64,000 nucleotides of DNA, taken from Desulfobaculum xiamenense. Lineage in GTDB: Bacteria > Desulfobacterota > Desulfovibrionia > Desulfovibrionales > Desulfovibrionaceae. Below are positions 38,198-47,158 of this stretch, one piece after another (positions within the stretch are counted from its first letter, which is position 1; every line of letters begins with the position of its first letter). Both the position numbers and the translations under genes were made by a program. Location of the stretch: positions 663,019 to 727,018 of the forward strand of contig NZ_JAATJA010000001.1 in the NCBI RefSeq assembly GCF_011927665.1, written 5' to 3'. The notes beneath the pieces were generated by a model. The model saw only the letters and a program-made list of their open reading frames with translations, was not told the origin of the DNA and ran no database searches.

Positions 38198-41100
38198 GCT
38201 TCGGGTAAAGGATATCTCGACAGAACTTGGGGTAACGAACAAGGATCTGATACAGGCCTGCCGCGAAATCGGCATTCCTGTCAAAAGCCACATGAGCACG
38301 CTCTCGACCGAGGAGGCAGACACCCTGCGCTCCAAGATCCGTGAAGCCTCCGCGTCCACCGAGGTGGTCCGCAAGGAGGTTCAGCCCGGTATGGTCGTGC
38401 GCAGGCGCAGAAAGCCGGTCAAGAAGACCGAATCCGCCAGAGTCCCCGAAAAAGTCTCCGAGACTCCCGAAGACATCACCGCCGCCCCCGCAAACGCCGA
38501 CTTCGAGCCCGAAGTCGCAGCCGTTGCCGAACAGCCCGCAGTGGAACCGGAGCCGAAGCCTGCGCCGAAAGACGCAGAGGAAGCCAAGCCCGTCACGAAG
38601 ACCGCGCCCAAGGTCAGAATCATCAAGCCCAAGACCGTAACAACCCCTGAGCCCGAAGTGATCGCAGAAGAAAAGAAGCCTGTAGCCGAAGCCGTCATTG
38701 TTCCCGAAGCCGTAAAGGCCGAACCCCCCGTTGCAACCGAAGCCCCTGCCGCCCCCAAGGCACAGGAAGCGCCCATCAAGTCGGAGGAGAAGCCCGCCGA
38801 AATCGAGATCGAAGTGAGAAAGACTTCCCACGAGACGGCCAAGCAGCCTGAAGAAGCCGCACAGGCGGCCGAACAGGACAAGGCCGAATCCGACGACGAT
38901 CGTCGTGCCAAGAGGAAGAAGAAGGTCAAGAAGAAGGAAGTCCCCGTGGCTCCCAAGGTCAGGATCATTTCCCGGCCCGATCCGAACGCGGCACCTGCCG
39001 CGCCCGCACCGGCTGCCGAAACCCGCCGTCCCGCTCCGGGCGGACGGCCTGCCGGCGAGCGCTCCTACGGTGATCGCCCCTCCGGCGAAAGGACTTATGG
39101 CGATCGTCCCTCCGGCGATCGCGGTTATGGTGACCGCCCCTCCGGCGATCGCAGCTATGGCGACCGTCCCGCTGGCGGCCGTCCGGCTGGCGCTCGCCCT
39201 GCCGGTCCCCGCCCCACTGGTGGTCGTCCCGGTCCCACTGGTGGTCGTCCCGGTCCCGCTGGCGGCGCTCCTCGCCCCGCAGGACCGCGCCCGGCTGGCG
39301 GTCGTCCCGGTGCGCCCTCCTTCACTCCGGACTCCGAAGTGCCCGGTGGTGGCGAAGCCCGCCGCAGGAAGAAGAAGGACAAGCGCGTCGTCGATTTTTC
39401 GCGCAAGGTCAATGAAGACCAGCAGGGCTTCCAGAAGACCGGCCGCAAGAAGGGCAAGGGCCGCGGGATGGAACAGATGGTTCAGCCCGCCAACACCCAG
39501 CCCCTCAAGGCTGCCAAGCGTAAGGTGAAGATGGAAGAGGCCATGCGCCTCGCCGATTTCGCCAAGCAGCTCGGCGTCAAGGCCCAGGCTCTCATCAAGG
39601 TGCTCTTCGGTCTCGGCGTGATGGCGACCATCAACCAGTCCATCGACTTCGAGACCGCCGTGCTGGTGGCCGCCGAATTCGGATACGAGGTCGAGAAAGT
39701 CGGCTTCTCCGAGAACGACTACCTCCTGCCCGAGCACGAGGATACGCCTGAAACGCTGAAGTCCCGCGCCCCCGTCGTGACCATCATGGGTCACGTCGAC
39801 CACGGCAAGACGTCTCTTCTGGACGCCATCCGCAAGTCGAAGATCACCTCCGGCGAAGCAGGCGGCATCACCCAGCACATCGGCGCCTACGACGTGGAGA
39901 CCGACCGCGGCAAGGTCGTGTTCCTCGACACCCCCGGTCACGAAGCGTTCACCGCCATGCGTGCCCGTGGTGCGCAGGTCACCGACATCGTCATTCTCGT
40001 TGTCGCAGCCGATGACGGCGTCATGGAGCAGACCCGAGAGGCCATCAACCACTCCAAGGCCGCTGGTGTTCCGATCATCGTGGCCGTGAACAAGATGGAC
40101 AAGCCCGAGGCCAACCCCGACCGCGTCATGCGCGAACTGGCCGACCACGGTCTGGTTCCGGAAGACTGGGGCGGAGAAACCATCTTCTGCTACGTGTCCG
40201 CCAAGACCGGCGAGAACCTCGACCAGCTGCTGGAAATGGTTCTGCTGCAGGCCGAAGTGCTCGAACTGAAGGCCAACCCGGACAAGCGCGCCGTCGGCCA
40301 CATCGTCGAAGCGCGTCTGGACAAGGGCCGTGGCGCTGTCGCCACCGTGCTCATCCAGGCCGGTACCCTGCGCCAGGGCGACAACTTCGTGTGCGGCACC
40401 CACAATGGTCGTGTCCGCGCCATGCACAACGACAAGGGCAAGAAGGTCAAGGAAGCCGGACCGGCGACTCCGGTCGAAGTCCAGGGCTTTGACGGCGTGC
40501 CCGAGGCCGGTGACGAGTTCATCTGCGTCGAGGACGAAAAGGTCGCACGCCGCATCGCCGGTGATCGCCAGATCAAGCAGCGCGAGCGCGCTCTGGCTCG
40601 CGAAAGCAAGGTGACGCTGGAAAGCTTCCTCGCCTCCCGCCCCGAAGCCGAAAGCCAGACCCTCAACCTCGTGCTCAAGGCCGACGTGCAGGGTTCGCTG
40701 GAAGCCATCACCGAGGCGCTGCGCAAGCTCTCGACGGACAAGATCAAGGTGGACATCGTGCACAGCGGTGCCGGTGCCATCACCGAGTCCGACATCCTGC
40801 TGGCCGCCGCGTCGCAGGCGATCATCATCGGCTTCAACGTCCGCCCGACCGCGAAGATCAAGGAAGTCGCCGAGCAGGAAAGCGTCGAAATCCGCTTCTA
40901 CGACATCATCTACAAGCTCGTGGGCGAGATCAAGGACGCCATGGCTGGCATGCTGGCTCCGGTCATCTCCGAGAAGTATCTCGGTCAGGCCGAAGTCCGC
41001 GACACCTTCTCCATCCCGAAGGTCGGCACGGTTGCAGGCTGCTTCGTGGTGGATGGCGAGCTTCGCCGCAACGCTGGCATCCGCCTGCTGCGCGACGGTG

Positions 41101-41270
41101 TGGTCATCTACACCGGCAAGATGAACTCCCTGAAGCGCTTCAAGGACGACGTCAAGGAAGTCCGCAAGGGCTACGAATGTGGTGGCGGCCTTGAGAACTT
41201 CAACGACATCAAGGTCGGGGACATCATCGAAGCCTTCGAGGTTGTCGAAACCGCCGCAACCCTCGACTAG
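38187..41270 (+). CDS. infB: Translation initiation factor IF-2
   Basis: A 1027-residue initiation GTPase that delivers fMet-tRNA to the 30S subunit. The N-terminal IF2_N module (about 1-50) is followed by a long disordered region rich in Ala, Pro, Glu and Lys (about 60-290), then tandem YGDRPSGDR repeats and PAGGRP-type repeats (about 293-378). The conserved core has G1 GHVDHGKTS near residue 536, DTPGHEAF and [10 protein letters not shown], then domains II-IV including the fMet-tRNA-binding C-terminus. The overlap with ylxR implies coupled translation. Confidence 0.97.
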   Translation: MADKLRVKDISTELGVTNKDLIQACREIGIPVKSHMSTLSTEEADTLRSKIREASASTEVVRKEVQPGMVVRRRRKPVKKTESARVPEKVSETPEDITAAPANADFEPEVAAVAEQPAVEPEPKPAPKDAEEAKPVTKTAPKVRIIKPKTVTTPEPEVIAEEKKPVAEAVIVPEAVKAEPPVATEAPAAPKAQEAPIKSEEKPAEIEIEVRKTSHETAKQPEEAAQAAEQDKAESDDDRRAKRKKKVKKKEVPVAPKVRIISRPDPNAAPAAPAPAAETRRPAPGGRPAGERSYGDRPSGERTYGDRPSGDRGYGDRPSGDRSYGDRPAGGRPAGARPAGPRPTGGRPGPTGGRPGPAGGAPRPAGPRPAGGRPGAPSFTPDSEVPGGGEARRRKKKDKRVVDFSRKVNEDQQGFQKTGRKKGKGRGMEQMVQPANTQPLKAAKRKVKMEEAMRLADFAKQLGVKAQALIKVLFGLGVMATINQSIDFETAVLVAAEFGYEVEKVGFSENDYLLPEHEDTPETLKSRAPVVTIMGHVDHGKTSLLDAIRKSKITSGEAGGITQHIGAYDVETDRGKVVFLDTPGHEAFTAMRARGAQVTDIVILVVAADDGVMEQTREAINHSKAAGVPIIVAVNKMDKPEANPDRVMRELADHGLVPEDWGGETIFCYVSAKTGENLDQLLEMVLLQAEVLELKANPDKRAVGHIVEARLDKGRGAVATVLIQAGTLRQGDNFVCGTHNGRVRAMHNDKGKKVKEAGPATPVEVQGFDGVPEAGDEFICVEDEKVARRIAGDRQIKQRERALARESKVTLESFLASRPEAESQTLNLVLKADVQGSLEAITEALRKLSTDKIKVDIVHSGAGAITESDILLAAASQAIIIGFNVRPTAKIKEVAEQESVEIRFYDIIYKLVGEIKDAMAGMLAPVISEKYLGQAEVRDTFSIPKVGTVAGCFVVDGELRRNAGIRLLRDGVVIYTGKMNSLKRFKDDVKEVRKGYECGGGLENFNDIKVGDIIEAFEVVETAATLD
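39063..39182 (+). repeat. Four 30-bp tandem repeats inside infB
   Basis: Four imperfect 30-base units encode [30 protein letters not shown] and [10 protein letters not shown] (residues about 293-332). A second, shorter Pro/Gly/Arg repeat series continues to about 39320. The units differ mainly at third positions, so the repeat is kept at protein level. Confidence 0.9.
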
Positions 41271-41303
41271 CGCCAGCCACGGCTGGGCAACGACGCACAG
41301 CAC

Positions 41304-41612
41304 GTGATCATCGGCACACTGACATTACGCTTCAGGCTGCACGCAGTCCGGTCCCTCAAGGGAAAACGCCAGATTGCGAGCAGCCTGAAGCAGAAACTCA
41401 GAAACCGATTCAATGTTTCCGTAAGTGAAATCTGCGCCCAGGACAGCCACGACAGGCTTGTCCTGGGCGTGGTCACTGTTTCCAACGACACGCGCCACGC
41501 GCAGAGCACGCTGTCCAAGGCTCTCGACTTCGTCCAATCATCGACGAGCGAGGAACTCATGGACACCAGCGTGGAAATTTTCAGCGCCGACGACCCGTCG
41601 GACACCCTTTAG
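41304..41612 (+). CDS. DUF503 (YlxP-like) family protein
   Basis: A 102-residue ferredoxin-fold-like protein: MIIGTLTLRFRLHAVRSLKGKRQIASSLKQKLRNRFNVSVSEI is a clear match to DUF503/YlxP, which often sits between infB and rbfA. The start is GTG at 41304. The function is not established; the location suggests ribosome assembly. Eleven bases before rbfA. Confidence 0.85.
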   Translation: MIIGTLTLRFRLHAVRSLKGKRQIASSLKQKLRNRFNVSVSEICAQDSHDRLVLGVVTVSNDTRHAQSTLSKALDFVQSSTSEELMDTSVEIFSADDPSDTL

Positions 41613-41623
41613 GAACGACTCCA

Positions 41624-41965
41624 ATGCAACGCTCAGATTCCCGCAGGTCCCACAGGCTTGGCGACCAGGTCATGCGCGAAGTGGCATCCATGCTCTTCAA
41701 GGAGGTCTCGGACCCCCGCGTGGAGATGGTCACTGTCAGTGGTGTGCGCATGAACAAGGACCTCTCCATCGCCGAGATTCTCTACACCGTGCCCGGCGGT
41801 CCGGAACAGCGCGAGGACGCGGCAAAGGGCCTTGCCAAGGCGGCTGGCTTCATGCGCTCGCTTCTGGGCAAGCGCCTCAAGAGCAAGTCCATTCCCCTGC
41901 TTCGCTTCGTTTACGACGACTACCTTGAGGATATGGTCTATGACCACCCCCAGGCAGAAGATTAA
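41624..41965 (+). CDS. rbfA: Ribosome-binding factor A
   Basis: A 113-residue KH-type protein that helps mature the 5' end of 16S rRNA in the 30S subunit. Family marks: RSHRLGDQVMREVASMLFKEVSDPRVEMVTVSGV, and AAGFMRSLLGKRLKSKSIPLLRFVYDD near the C-terminus. Its end overlaps the nrnA start by 26 bases. Confidence 0.95.
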   Translation: MQRSDSRRSHRLGDQVMREVASMLFKEVSDPRVEMVTVSGVRMNKDLSIAEILYTVPGGPEQREDAAKGLAKAAGFMRSLLGKRLKSKSIPLLRFVYDDYLEDMVYDHPQAED

Positions 41966-42908
41966 GGAAATCCTCCGCGAAGGGCAGAGCTTCCTCGTTG
42001 CGGCGCATGCAAGCCCGGACGGCGACGCCCTCGGCTCCACCGCCGCCCTCGGCCACCTGCTCGTCCAGCTTGGCAAAGAGGTCACGCTCTACAACCCTTC
42101 GGGCGTGCCGAACCAGTTCGACTGGATCGACCTGCCCTGCCCACTGGTGTCGGAACTTCCCGACGAGTTGCCGCAGTGGCTCATCGCCCTCGACTGCGGC
42201 GATGTCCGCCGCCTCGGAGATGCGCTCGCCGCGCGCTTCGGTACCACCTCCACCGTCAACATCGACCATCATCTGGGCAATCCCGGATATGCCGACGTGA
42301 ACTGGGTTGATCCCAATTTCTCCTCGGTCGGCGAAATGGTGGCCACGCTGGCTCGCGATCTCGACATTCCGCTCAGCGGTGCGCTCGGCGAAGGCGTCTA
42401 TCTCGCTCTCGTGTCCGACACCGGCTACTTCAGCTACGGCAACACGCATCCGGAAACCCTCATCCTCGCGGCGGAGCTTCTGCGCGAAGGTCTGGACCCC
42501 GAATTCTTCAACGCCCGCTTCCTGAACCAGTGGACGATGGGTCGCCTGAAGCTGTGGTCCCGCGTGCTGAGCGGGGCGAAACTGCATCTCGACGGCAGGG
42601 TCGGCACCATCCGCATCACGCAGGACATGCTCGACGAAACGGGCACCACCTCCGAGGATACGGACGGCATCGTCAACTACATCCGTCGCGTCAAGGGCGT
42701 GAAAGCCGCCGTCAGCCTGCGCGAGGACGGTCCGGACAGGACCAAGGTCAGCCTGCGCTCGTCCGGCGAAATGAACGTGCAGGCCATCGCCAGCAGACTC
42801 GGCGGCGGCGGGCACAAGAACGCGGCGGGCATCCTGCTCACGGTTCCGCTCGACGAGGCGGAACGTCTGATCCTTGAAGCGGCGGCAGGCCACTTCGACA
42901 GCAACTGA
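41940..42908 (+). CDS. nrnA: DHH-family oligoribonuclease/pAp phosphatase (NrnA-like)
   Basis: A 322-residue bifunctional DHH phosphoesterase that degrades nanoRNAs and hydrolyses pAp. Motifs: SPDGDALGSTAAL (residues about 25-37), ALDCGD, the NIDHHLGN DHH signature near residue 100, and the DHHA1 motif GGGGHKNAAG near 295. I start at the ATG at 41940, preceded by TTGAGG, overlapping rbfA. This rbfA-nrnA-truB order is common. Confidence 0.9.
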   Translation: MTTPRQKIKEILREGQSFLVAAHASPDGDALGSTAALGHLLVQLGKEVTLYNPSGVPNQFDWIDLPCPLVSELPDELPQWLIALDCGDVRRLGDALAARFGTTSTVNIDHHLGNPGYADVNWVDPNFSSVGEMVATLARDLDIPLSGALGEGVYLALVSDTGYFSYGNTHPETLILAAELLREGLDPEFFNARFLNQWTMGRLKLWSRVLSGAKLHLDGRVGTIRITQDMLDETGTTSEDTDGIVNYIRRVKGVKAAVSLREDGPDRTKVSLRSSGEMNVQAIASRLGGGGHKNAAGILLTVPLDEAERLILEAAAGHFDSN

Positions 42909-42918
42909 CTGGATAGGC

Positions 42919-43851
42919 ATGGGAAAGAAAAGAAAACGCAGCGTCAGCCAGCTCGACGGCATCCTCGTGCTGGACAAGCCCACCGGCCCCTCTTCGGCTC
43001 AATGTCTGAACACCATCCGCCGCGCCCTTGATCAGGGGCGCATAGGCCATGCCGGAACCCTCGATCCCATGGCCAAGGGCGTTTTGCTGGTCCTCCTCGG
43101 ACACGGCACCAAACTCGCCCCATACTTGACAAGCGGACGAAAAACATATTCTGGACAGTTTCGGATCGGTCAGACGACCGACACTTACGACGCCGAAGGC
43201 ACGGTCACCGATGAAAAGCCATTTGACCATCTCTCGCCTGAAGCGGTAGAAAGAGAAGTCCTGTTTTGGAAGGAACTGGAGACGCAGACCGTTCCTCCGG
43301 TCTCTGCGGCCAAGCACGAGGGCAAGCCCCTGTACGCGTTGGCCCGTGCCGGACGCGAAGTTCCGGTCAAAACGAAGTCTATTGAAATTTTCCACGCGGA
43401 GGTCCTCGAAATGGACCTCCCGTGGGTACGCTTCCGGGTCGGTTGTTCCGCCGGAACCTATGTGCGGTCCCTGGTCCACAGCTTGGGGATTCGACTTGGT
43501 TGCGGTGCGGTGCTCACGGAACTGATCCGAGAAGACTGCCATCCCTTCGGGCTTGAGCGAGCCGTCGGTCTCGACGAGCTTCTCGCCTCGCCCGAGCGTT
43601 TGCCCGAGCTGGTCGTCCCCCTGCGGGATGCCCTGCCCCACTGGCCAGCCATCGTCCTCGACGAAGAGCAGGCCGGTCAGGTGCGCAACGGCACATGGCT
43701 TCCGGTAGCGGATTTCCCCGCCACCGAGCCGGTGACCGAAGCCGGAGCGAACGCCATGCTTATCGGCCCGGACGAGGTCCCCCTCGCACTGGTCGAATCC
43801 GCAGAGCGGGATGGCGTTCTGTTATGGTCCATACTGCGCGGCCTCTGGTAG
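42919..43851 (+). CDS. truB: tRNA pseudouridine-55 synthase TruB
   Basis: A 310-residue enzyme that makes pseudouridine 55 in the T-loop of tRNAs. The catalytic motif [19 protein letters not shown] (Asp near residue 47), [22 protein letters not shown] and the [15 protein letters not shown] motif are intact. The ATG at 42919 is preceded by GGATAGG; an earlier frame overlaps nrnA. The N-terminus has a short basic extension, MGKKRKRS. Confidence 0.96.
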   Translation: MGKKRKRSVSQLDGILVLDKPTGPSSAQCLNTIRRALDQGRIGHAGTLDPMAKGVLLVLLGHGTKLAPYLTSGRKTYSGQFRIGQTTDTYDAEGTVTDEKPFDHLSPEAVEREVLFWKELETQTVPPVSAAKHEGKPLYALARAGREVPVKTKSIEIFHAEVLEMDLPWVRFRVGCSAGTYVRSLVHSLGIRLGCGAVLTELIREDCHPFGLERAVGLDELLASPERLPELVVPLRDALPHWPAIVLDEEQAGQVRNGTWLPVADFPATEPVTEAGANAMLIGPDEVPLALVESAERDGVLLWSILRGLW

Positions 43852-43912
43852 CACCGCGGCGCCGCACACTCCGCATGACGCGGAAACACACCTATCCATG
43901 GAGGATACCGCT

Positions 43913-44182
43913 GTGGTTATGACTCCCGAAGCCAAGGCCAAGATCATCGAAGAGTACAAGCAGCACGAAGGCGATACCGGATCCCCCGAGGTCCAGGTCG
44001 CGCTGCTCACCTCCCGCATCGAGTACCTCACCGAGCACTTCAAGACCCACAAGAAGGACTTCCACTCCCGCCAGGGTCTTCTGAAGCTGGTCGGTCAGCG
44101 TCGTATGCTGCTGAACTACCTGAAGAACAAGGACGTTCAGCGCTACAGGGACCTGATCGCTCGTCTGGGCCTGCGCAAGTAG
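43913..44182 (+). CDS. rpsO: Small ribosomal subunit protein S15
   Basis: An 89-residue four-helix protein that binds 16S rRNA helices 20-22. Canonical [40 protein letters not shown] and the C-terminal LIARLGLRK. The start is GTG at 43913, eight bases after GGAGG; this gives the usual length of 89. Followed by pnp as in E. coli. Confidence 0.98.
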   Translation: MVMTPEAKAKIIEEYKQHEGDTGSPEVQVALLTSRIEYLTEHFKTHKKDFHSRQGLLKLVGQRRMLLNYLKNKDVQRYRDLIARLGLRK

Positions 44183-44194
44183 CATTCCTCGGCT

Positions 44195-44216
44195 GGGAGG
44201 CCCCGATGGGCCTCCC
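44195..44216 (+). terminator. Hairpin after rpsO without U-tract
   Basis: Nine-base-pair stem GGGAGGCCC / GGGCCTCCC with tetraloop CGAT, 12 bases after the rpsO stop. It lacks a T run; it may partially terminate or protect the rpsO 3' end. Confidence 0.5.
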
Positions 44217-44239
44217 GCCCACCCCGACTGGAGTGTGAC

Positions 44240-44305
44240 AAGCTGCGAGGTTGCGACAATGGGGCGCACGCAAGGTGGCGTCCCATCCTTACAACTTTGC
44301 AGCTT
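44240..44305 (+). promoter_or_regulatory. Nested stem-loop in the pnp leader (likely RNase III/PNPase control element)
   Basis: An outer 14-bp stem (44240-44253 with 44292-44305, two G-U pairs) and an inner 9-bp stem (44259-44267 with 44278-44286, one G-U) are separated by a symmetric 5x5 internal loop. In E. coli the pnp leader holds a long double-stranded hairpin cut by RNase III, after which PNPase destabilises its own mRNA. This structure lies in the equivalent place. Function is inferred from the analogy. Confidence 0.65.
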
Positions 44306-44324
44306 AGATCGTTTGTCGGGGGAA

Positions 44325-44349
44325 TCGGTCCGGTGTCCACCGGGACCGA
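44325..44349 (+). promoter_or_regulatory. Second pnp-leader hairpin
   Basis: Imperfect hairpin TCGGTCCGGTG / CACCGGGACCGA with one bulged base, ending 27 bases before the pnp ATG and just upstream of its AAGAGG ribosome site. It may modulate ribosome access. Confidence 0.45.
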
Positions 44350-44376
44350 CATTTCTCACTAAGAGGTATCACATTG

Positions 44377-46644
44377 ATGAATTCTCTCACCTTTTCCCCC
44401 TTCCGCAAGACCGCGCTGATCGGTGATCGCGAGATCACCATCGAAACCGGCAAGCTGGCAAAGCAGGCTCACGGCGCGGTGTGGATCCAGTGCGGCGGCA
44501 CCGTCGTGATGGTGACCGTGGTCACCCAGCCGCTGCCCGTCGACAAGGGCTTCTTCCCCCTCACCGTTGAGTACAAGGAACTTGCCTACGCCGCCGGTCG
44601 CATTCCCGGCAGCTTCTTCCGCCGCGAAGTGGGCCGTCCCAGCGAGCGCGAAGTCCTCGTCTGCCGCCTGATCGACCGCCCCTGCCGTCCGCTGTTCCCC
44701 GCGGGCTTCCGGGATGAAGTCCAGATCATCGCGCAGGTCCACTCCGCCGACGATCAGAACGATCCCGACGTGCTCGCCATCTGCGGCGCGTCCACTGCCC
44801 TCGGCATTTCCAAGATTCCGTTCATGGGCCCCATCGCTGGTGCGCGCATCGGCTACCTGGACAAGAAGTTCGTCTTCAACCCCACCTACGCCCAGATCGC
44901 CGAGAGCGAGCTGAACCTCGTGATGGCTGGCAGCCGCGAGGCCGTCGTCATGGTTGAGGGTTCCGCCCAGTTTGCGCCCGAATCCCTCATCGCCGACGCC
45001 ATCGAATGGGGACATCAGCAGATGCAGCCCCTTCTGGACGCTCAGGAAGCCCTGCGCGCCGAGTGCGGCCAGCCCAAGATGGAAGTCGCCGAGGCTCCCG
45101 TGGACGAGGAAGTCAAGGCCGCCGTCGAGGAGATCGCCACTCCCAAGCTGCGCGAGGCTCTGGCCATCCCCGAGAAGCTCGCCCGCTACGCCGCCAAGGA
45201 CGCCGTGAAGAGCGAAGTCATGGCTTCCCTGACCGAGCGTTTCGCTGAAGAGCCCGCACGCCTCGCCCCCGTGGGCGAAATCCTCAAGGACATCACCAAG
45301 AGCATCGTGCGTGGCCGCATCAAGAACGAGCGCACCCGCATCGACGGCCGCGACCTGACCACCGTCCGCCCGCTGGGCATCGAGGTCGGCCTGCTGCCGC
45401 GCACCCACGGTTCCGCCCTGTTCGCACGTGGCGAAACCATGGCCGTGGTCACCGCCACCATGGGCAGCACCCGCGACGAGCAGCGCACCGACTCCCTCGT
45501 GGGCGACTGCGTGAAGCGCTTCATGCTGCACTACAACTTCCCGCCCTACTGCGTCGGTGAAGTCCGCATGATGCGCGGACCGTCCCGCCGCGAAATCGGC
45601 CATGGCGCTCTCGCCGAGCGCGCCATCAGCCCCATTCTGCCCTCCATTGAGGAGTTCCCCTTCACCGTGCGCGTCGTGTCCGAGATCATGGAGTCCAACG
45701 GCTCCTCCTCCATGGCGACGGTGTGCGGCTCCTCCCTTGCGCTCATGGACGCCGGCATCCCGGTGAAGTGCTCCATCGCGGGCGTGGCCATGGGTCTCAT
45801 CAAGGAAGACGACGAGTACCTCGTGCTCACCGACATCCTTGGCGATGAGGACGCTCTGGGCGATATGGACTTCAAGGTTGCCGGTTCCAGCGAAGGCGTC
45901 ACCGCCATCCAGATGGATATCAAGATCACCGGCATCCCGTCCGAGGTGCTGCGTTCCGCCCTGGCTCAGGCCAAGGAAGGCCGCCTGCACATCCTCGAAA
46001 ACATGGAGGCCGTCATCGCCGCGCCGCGTCCGGAACTTTCCGAGTACGCTCCGCAGCTCGAAGTGGTCACCGTGCATCCGGACAAGATCCGCTCCGTCAT
46101 CGGACCCGGCGGCAAAAACATCAAGGCGATCACCAGCGACACCGGTGCCGACATCGACATCGAGGACGATGGCCGCGTGTTCATCTTCGCCCCGACCAGA
46201 GAGTCTCTGGAGCGCGCGAAGGAACTGGTGCTCTACCATGACCAGACCGCCGAAGTCGGCCGGAACTACGAGGGCCGCGTGACCCGCGTCATCGACTGCG
46301 GCGTGGTCGTCGAGATCCTGCCCGGCGTCGATGGCCTGGTGCACGTCTCCCAGCTCGACATCAACCGCGTCGAGCAGCCCGGCGACGTTGCCAAGCTCGG
46401 CGACACCATGAAGGTCAAGGTTCTCGAAGTCGAGCCGACCGGCCGTGTGCGCCTGTCGCGCAAGGCAGTCCTCATGGAGGACGCCGGTCAGACCGTCGAC
46501 CTCGCCGACTTCGCCAAGACCGGCGGCGGCAAGCCGCGCGGTGGTGACCGCGGCGGCGAGCGCGGCGGCGAACGTCGCGGTGGCGATCGTCCCCGTGGCG
46601 GCGATCGCGGTGGCGACCGTCGTGGTGGCGGCGGACGCCGCTAG
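44377..46644 (+). CDS. pnp: Polyribonucleotide nucleotidyltransferase (PNPase)
   Basis: A 755-residue phosphorolytic 3'-5' exoribonuclease. Two RNase PH-like domains (about 10-220 and about 305-540) flank a helical linker; the second has [31 protein letters not shown] and the [18 protein letters not shown] catalytic region. KH (about 555-610, [13 protein letters not shown]) and S1 (about 620-690) follow. The C-terminus is an Arg/Gly-rich tail of about 40 residues ([10 protein letters not shown] type repeats). The ATG at 44377 is chosen over the TTG at 44374 with AAGAGG upstream. Last gene of the operon, closed by a strong terminator. Confidence 0.97.
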   Translation: MNSLTFSPFRKTALIGDREITIETGKLAKQAHGAVWIQCGGTVVMVTVVTQPLPVDKGFFPLTVEYKELAYAAGRIPGSFFRREVGRPSEREVLVCRLIDRPCRPLFPAGFRDEVQIIAQVHSADDQNDPDVLAICGASTALGISKIPFMGPIAGARIGYLDKKFVFNPTYAQIAESELNLVMAGSREAVVMVEGSAQFAPESLIADAIEWGHQQMQPLLDAQEALRAECGQPKMEVAEAPVDEEVKAAVEEIATPKLREALAIPEKLARYAAKDAVKSEVMASLTERFAEEPARLAPVGEILKDITKSIVRGRIKNERTRIDGRDLTTVRPLGIEVGLLPRTHGSALFARGETMAVVTATMGSTRDEQRTDSLVGDCVKRFMLHYNFPPYCVGEVRMMRGPSRREIGHGALAERAISPILPSIEEFPFTVRVVSEIMESNGSSSMATVCGSSLALMDAGIPVKCSIAGVAMGLIKEDDEYLVLTDILGDEDALGDMDFKVAGSSEGVTAIQMDIKITGIPSEVLRSALAQAKEGRLHILENMEAVIAAPRPELSEYAPQLEVVTVHPDKIRSVIGPGGKNIKAITSDTGADIDIEDDGRVFIFAPTRESLERAKELVLYHDQTAEVGRNYEGRVTRVIDCGVVVEILPGVDGLVHVSQLDINRVEQPGDVAKLGDTMKVKVLEVEPTGRVRLSRKAVLMEDAGQTVDLADFAKTGGGKPRGGDRGGERGGERRGGDRPRGGDRGGDRRGGGGRR

Positions 46645-46665
46645 TCCCGACCTAGTCATTACACT

Positions 46666-46698
46666 GGCCGCCTGCGGAATACCGCAGGCGGCCTTTTT
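46666..46698 (+). terminator. Strong intrinsic terminator after pnp
   Basis: Twelve-base-pair stem GGCCGCCTGCGG / CCGCAGGCGGCC with loop AATA and five T. It ends the rimP-pnp operon. Confidence 0.92.
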
Positions 46699-47158
46699 CA
46701 TAGCCATTTCGAACAGCGCGAACCAAGCGGACCCGAGTCCCTCGGCAGTCTTCGCATCTGCCCGCCCGCTCCCACGTCCCCATGCCGTCCGCGCACCCCG
46801 CCAGCGCATCAGGCTCTCCCTTCACCCGCCCAAATCCGCAAAGCCTTCGACCATCCCATGCTGGCCTCACATGTCAGCTTCCGGACACGACGCGCTTGAC
46901 TAATATCCACCGCATGGCACGAAAGACTGCCCACGCCAAAATCCACAACGATCCATCCTGCACCGAAAAATCCCCGCAACCCCCTTGGTGCAAGGGGAAA
47001 CATGAACCCCGTTGACGGATTTGCCAAAAGCGATTACTCACTGTGATCGCAACATTCCCCAATACCATTATCGGCATAGGTGATTGATTTTTTATTCCGG
47101 GGGGTTAATATCCATCCCCCTTTCGGACTCGGACTCACAATCTTCAAATGGAGCTGTC
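46699..47158. other. 460-bp non-coding region before the glutamate-synthase-like gene
   Basis: No convincing gene. A perfect hairpin CCCCTTG / CAAGGGG lies at 46981-46997. A weak promoter-like pair, TTGACG at 47012-47017 and TACTCA at 47035-47040 (17-base spacer), precedes an AT-rich stretch near 47080-47110. The long leader suggests regulation, but I see no known riboswitch. Confidence 0.4.

Noticed and set aside
37995-41303. Antisense open frame of about 1100 codons over infB
   Set aside because: Gly/Val/Asp-rich shadow of infB without recognisable domains; the infB frame has full IF-2 motifs.
46915-46930. TGGCACG with downstream CTGC upstream of the glutamate-synthase-like gene
   Set aside because: Spacing is GG-N11-GC, one base too long, and it lies over 200 bases from the start codon.
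46700-47080. Short open frames on both strands in the gap after pnp
   Set aside because: Low-complexity Arg/Pro/Ser composition, no ribosome sites and no family resemblance.
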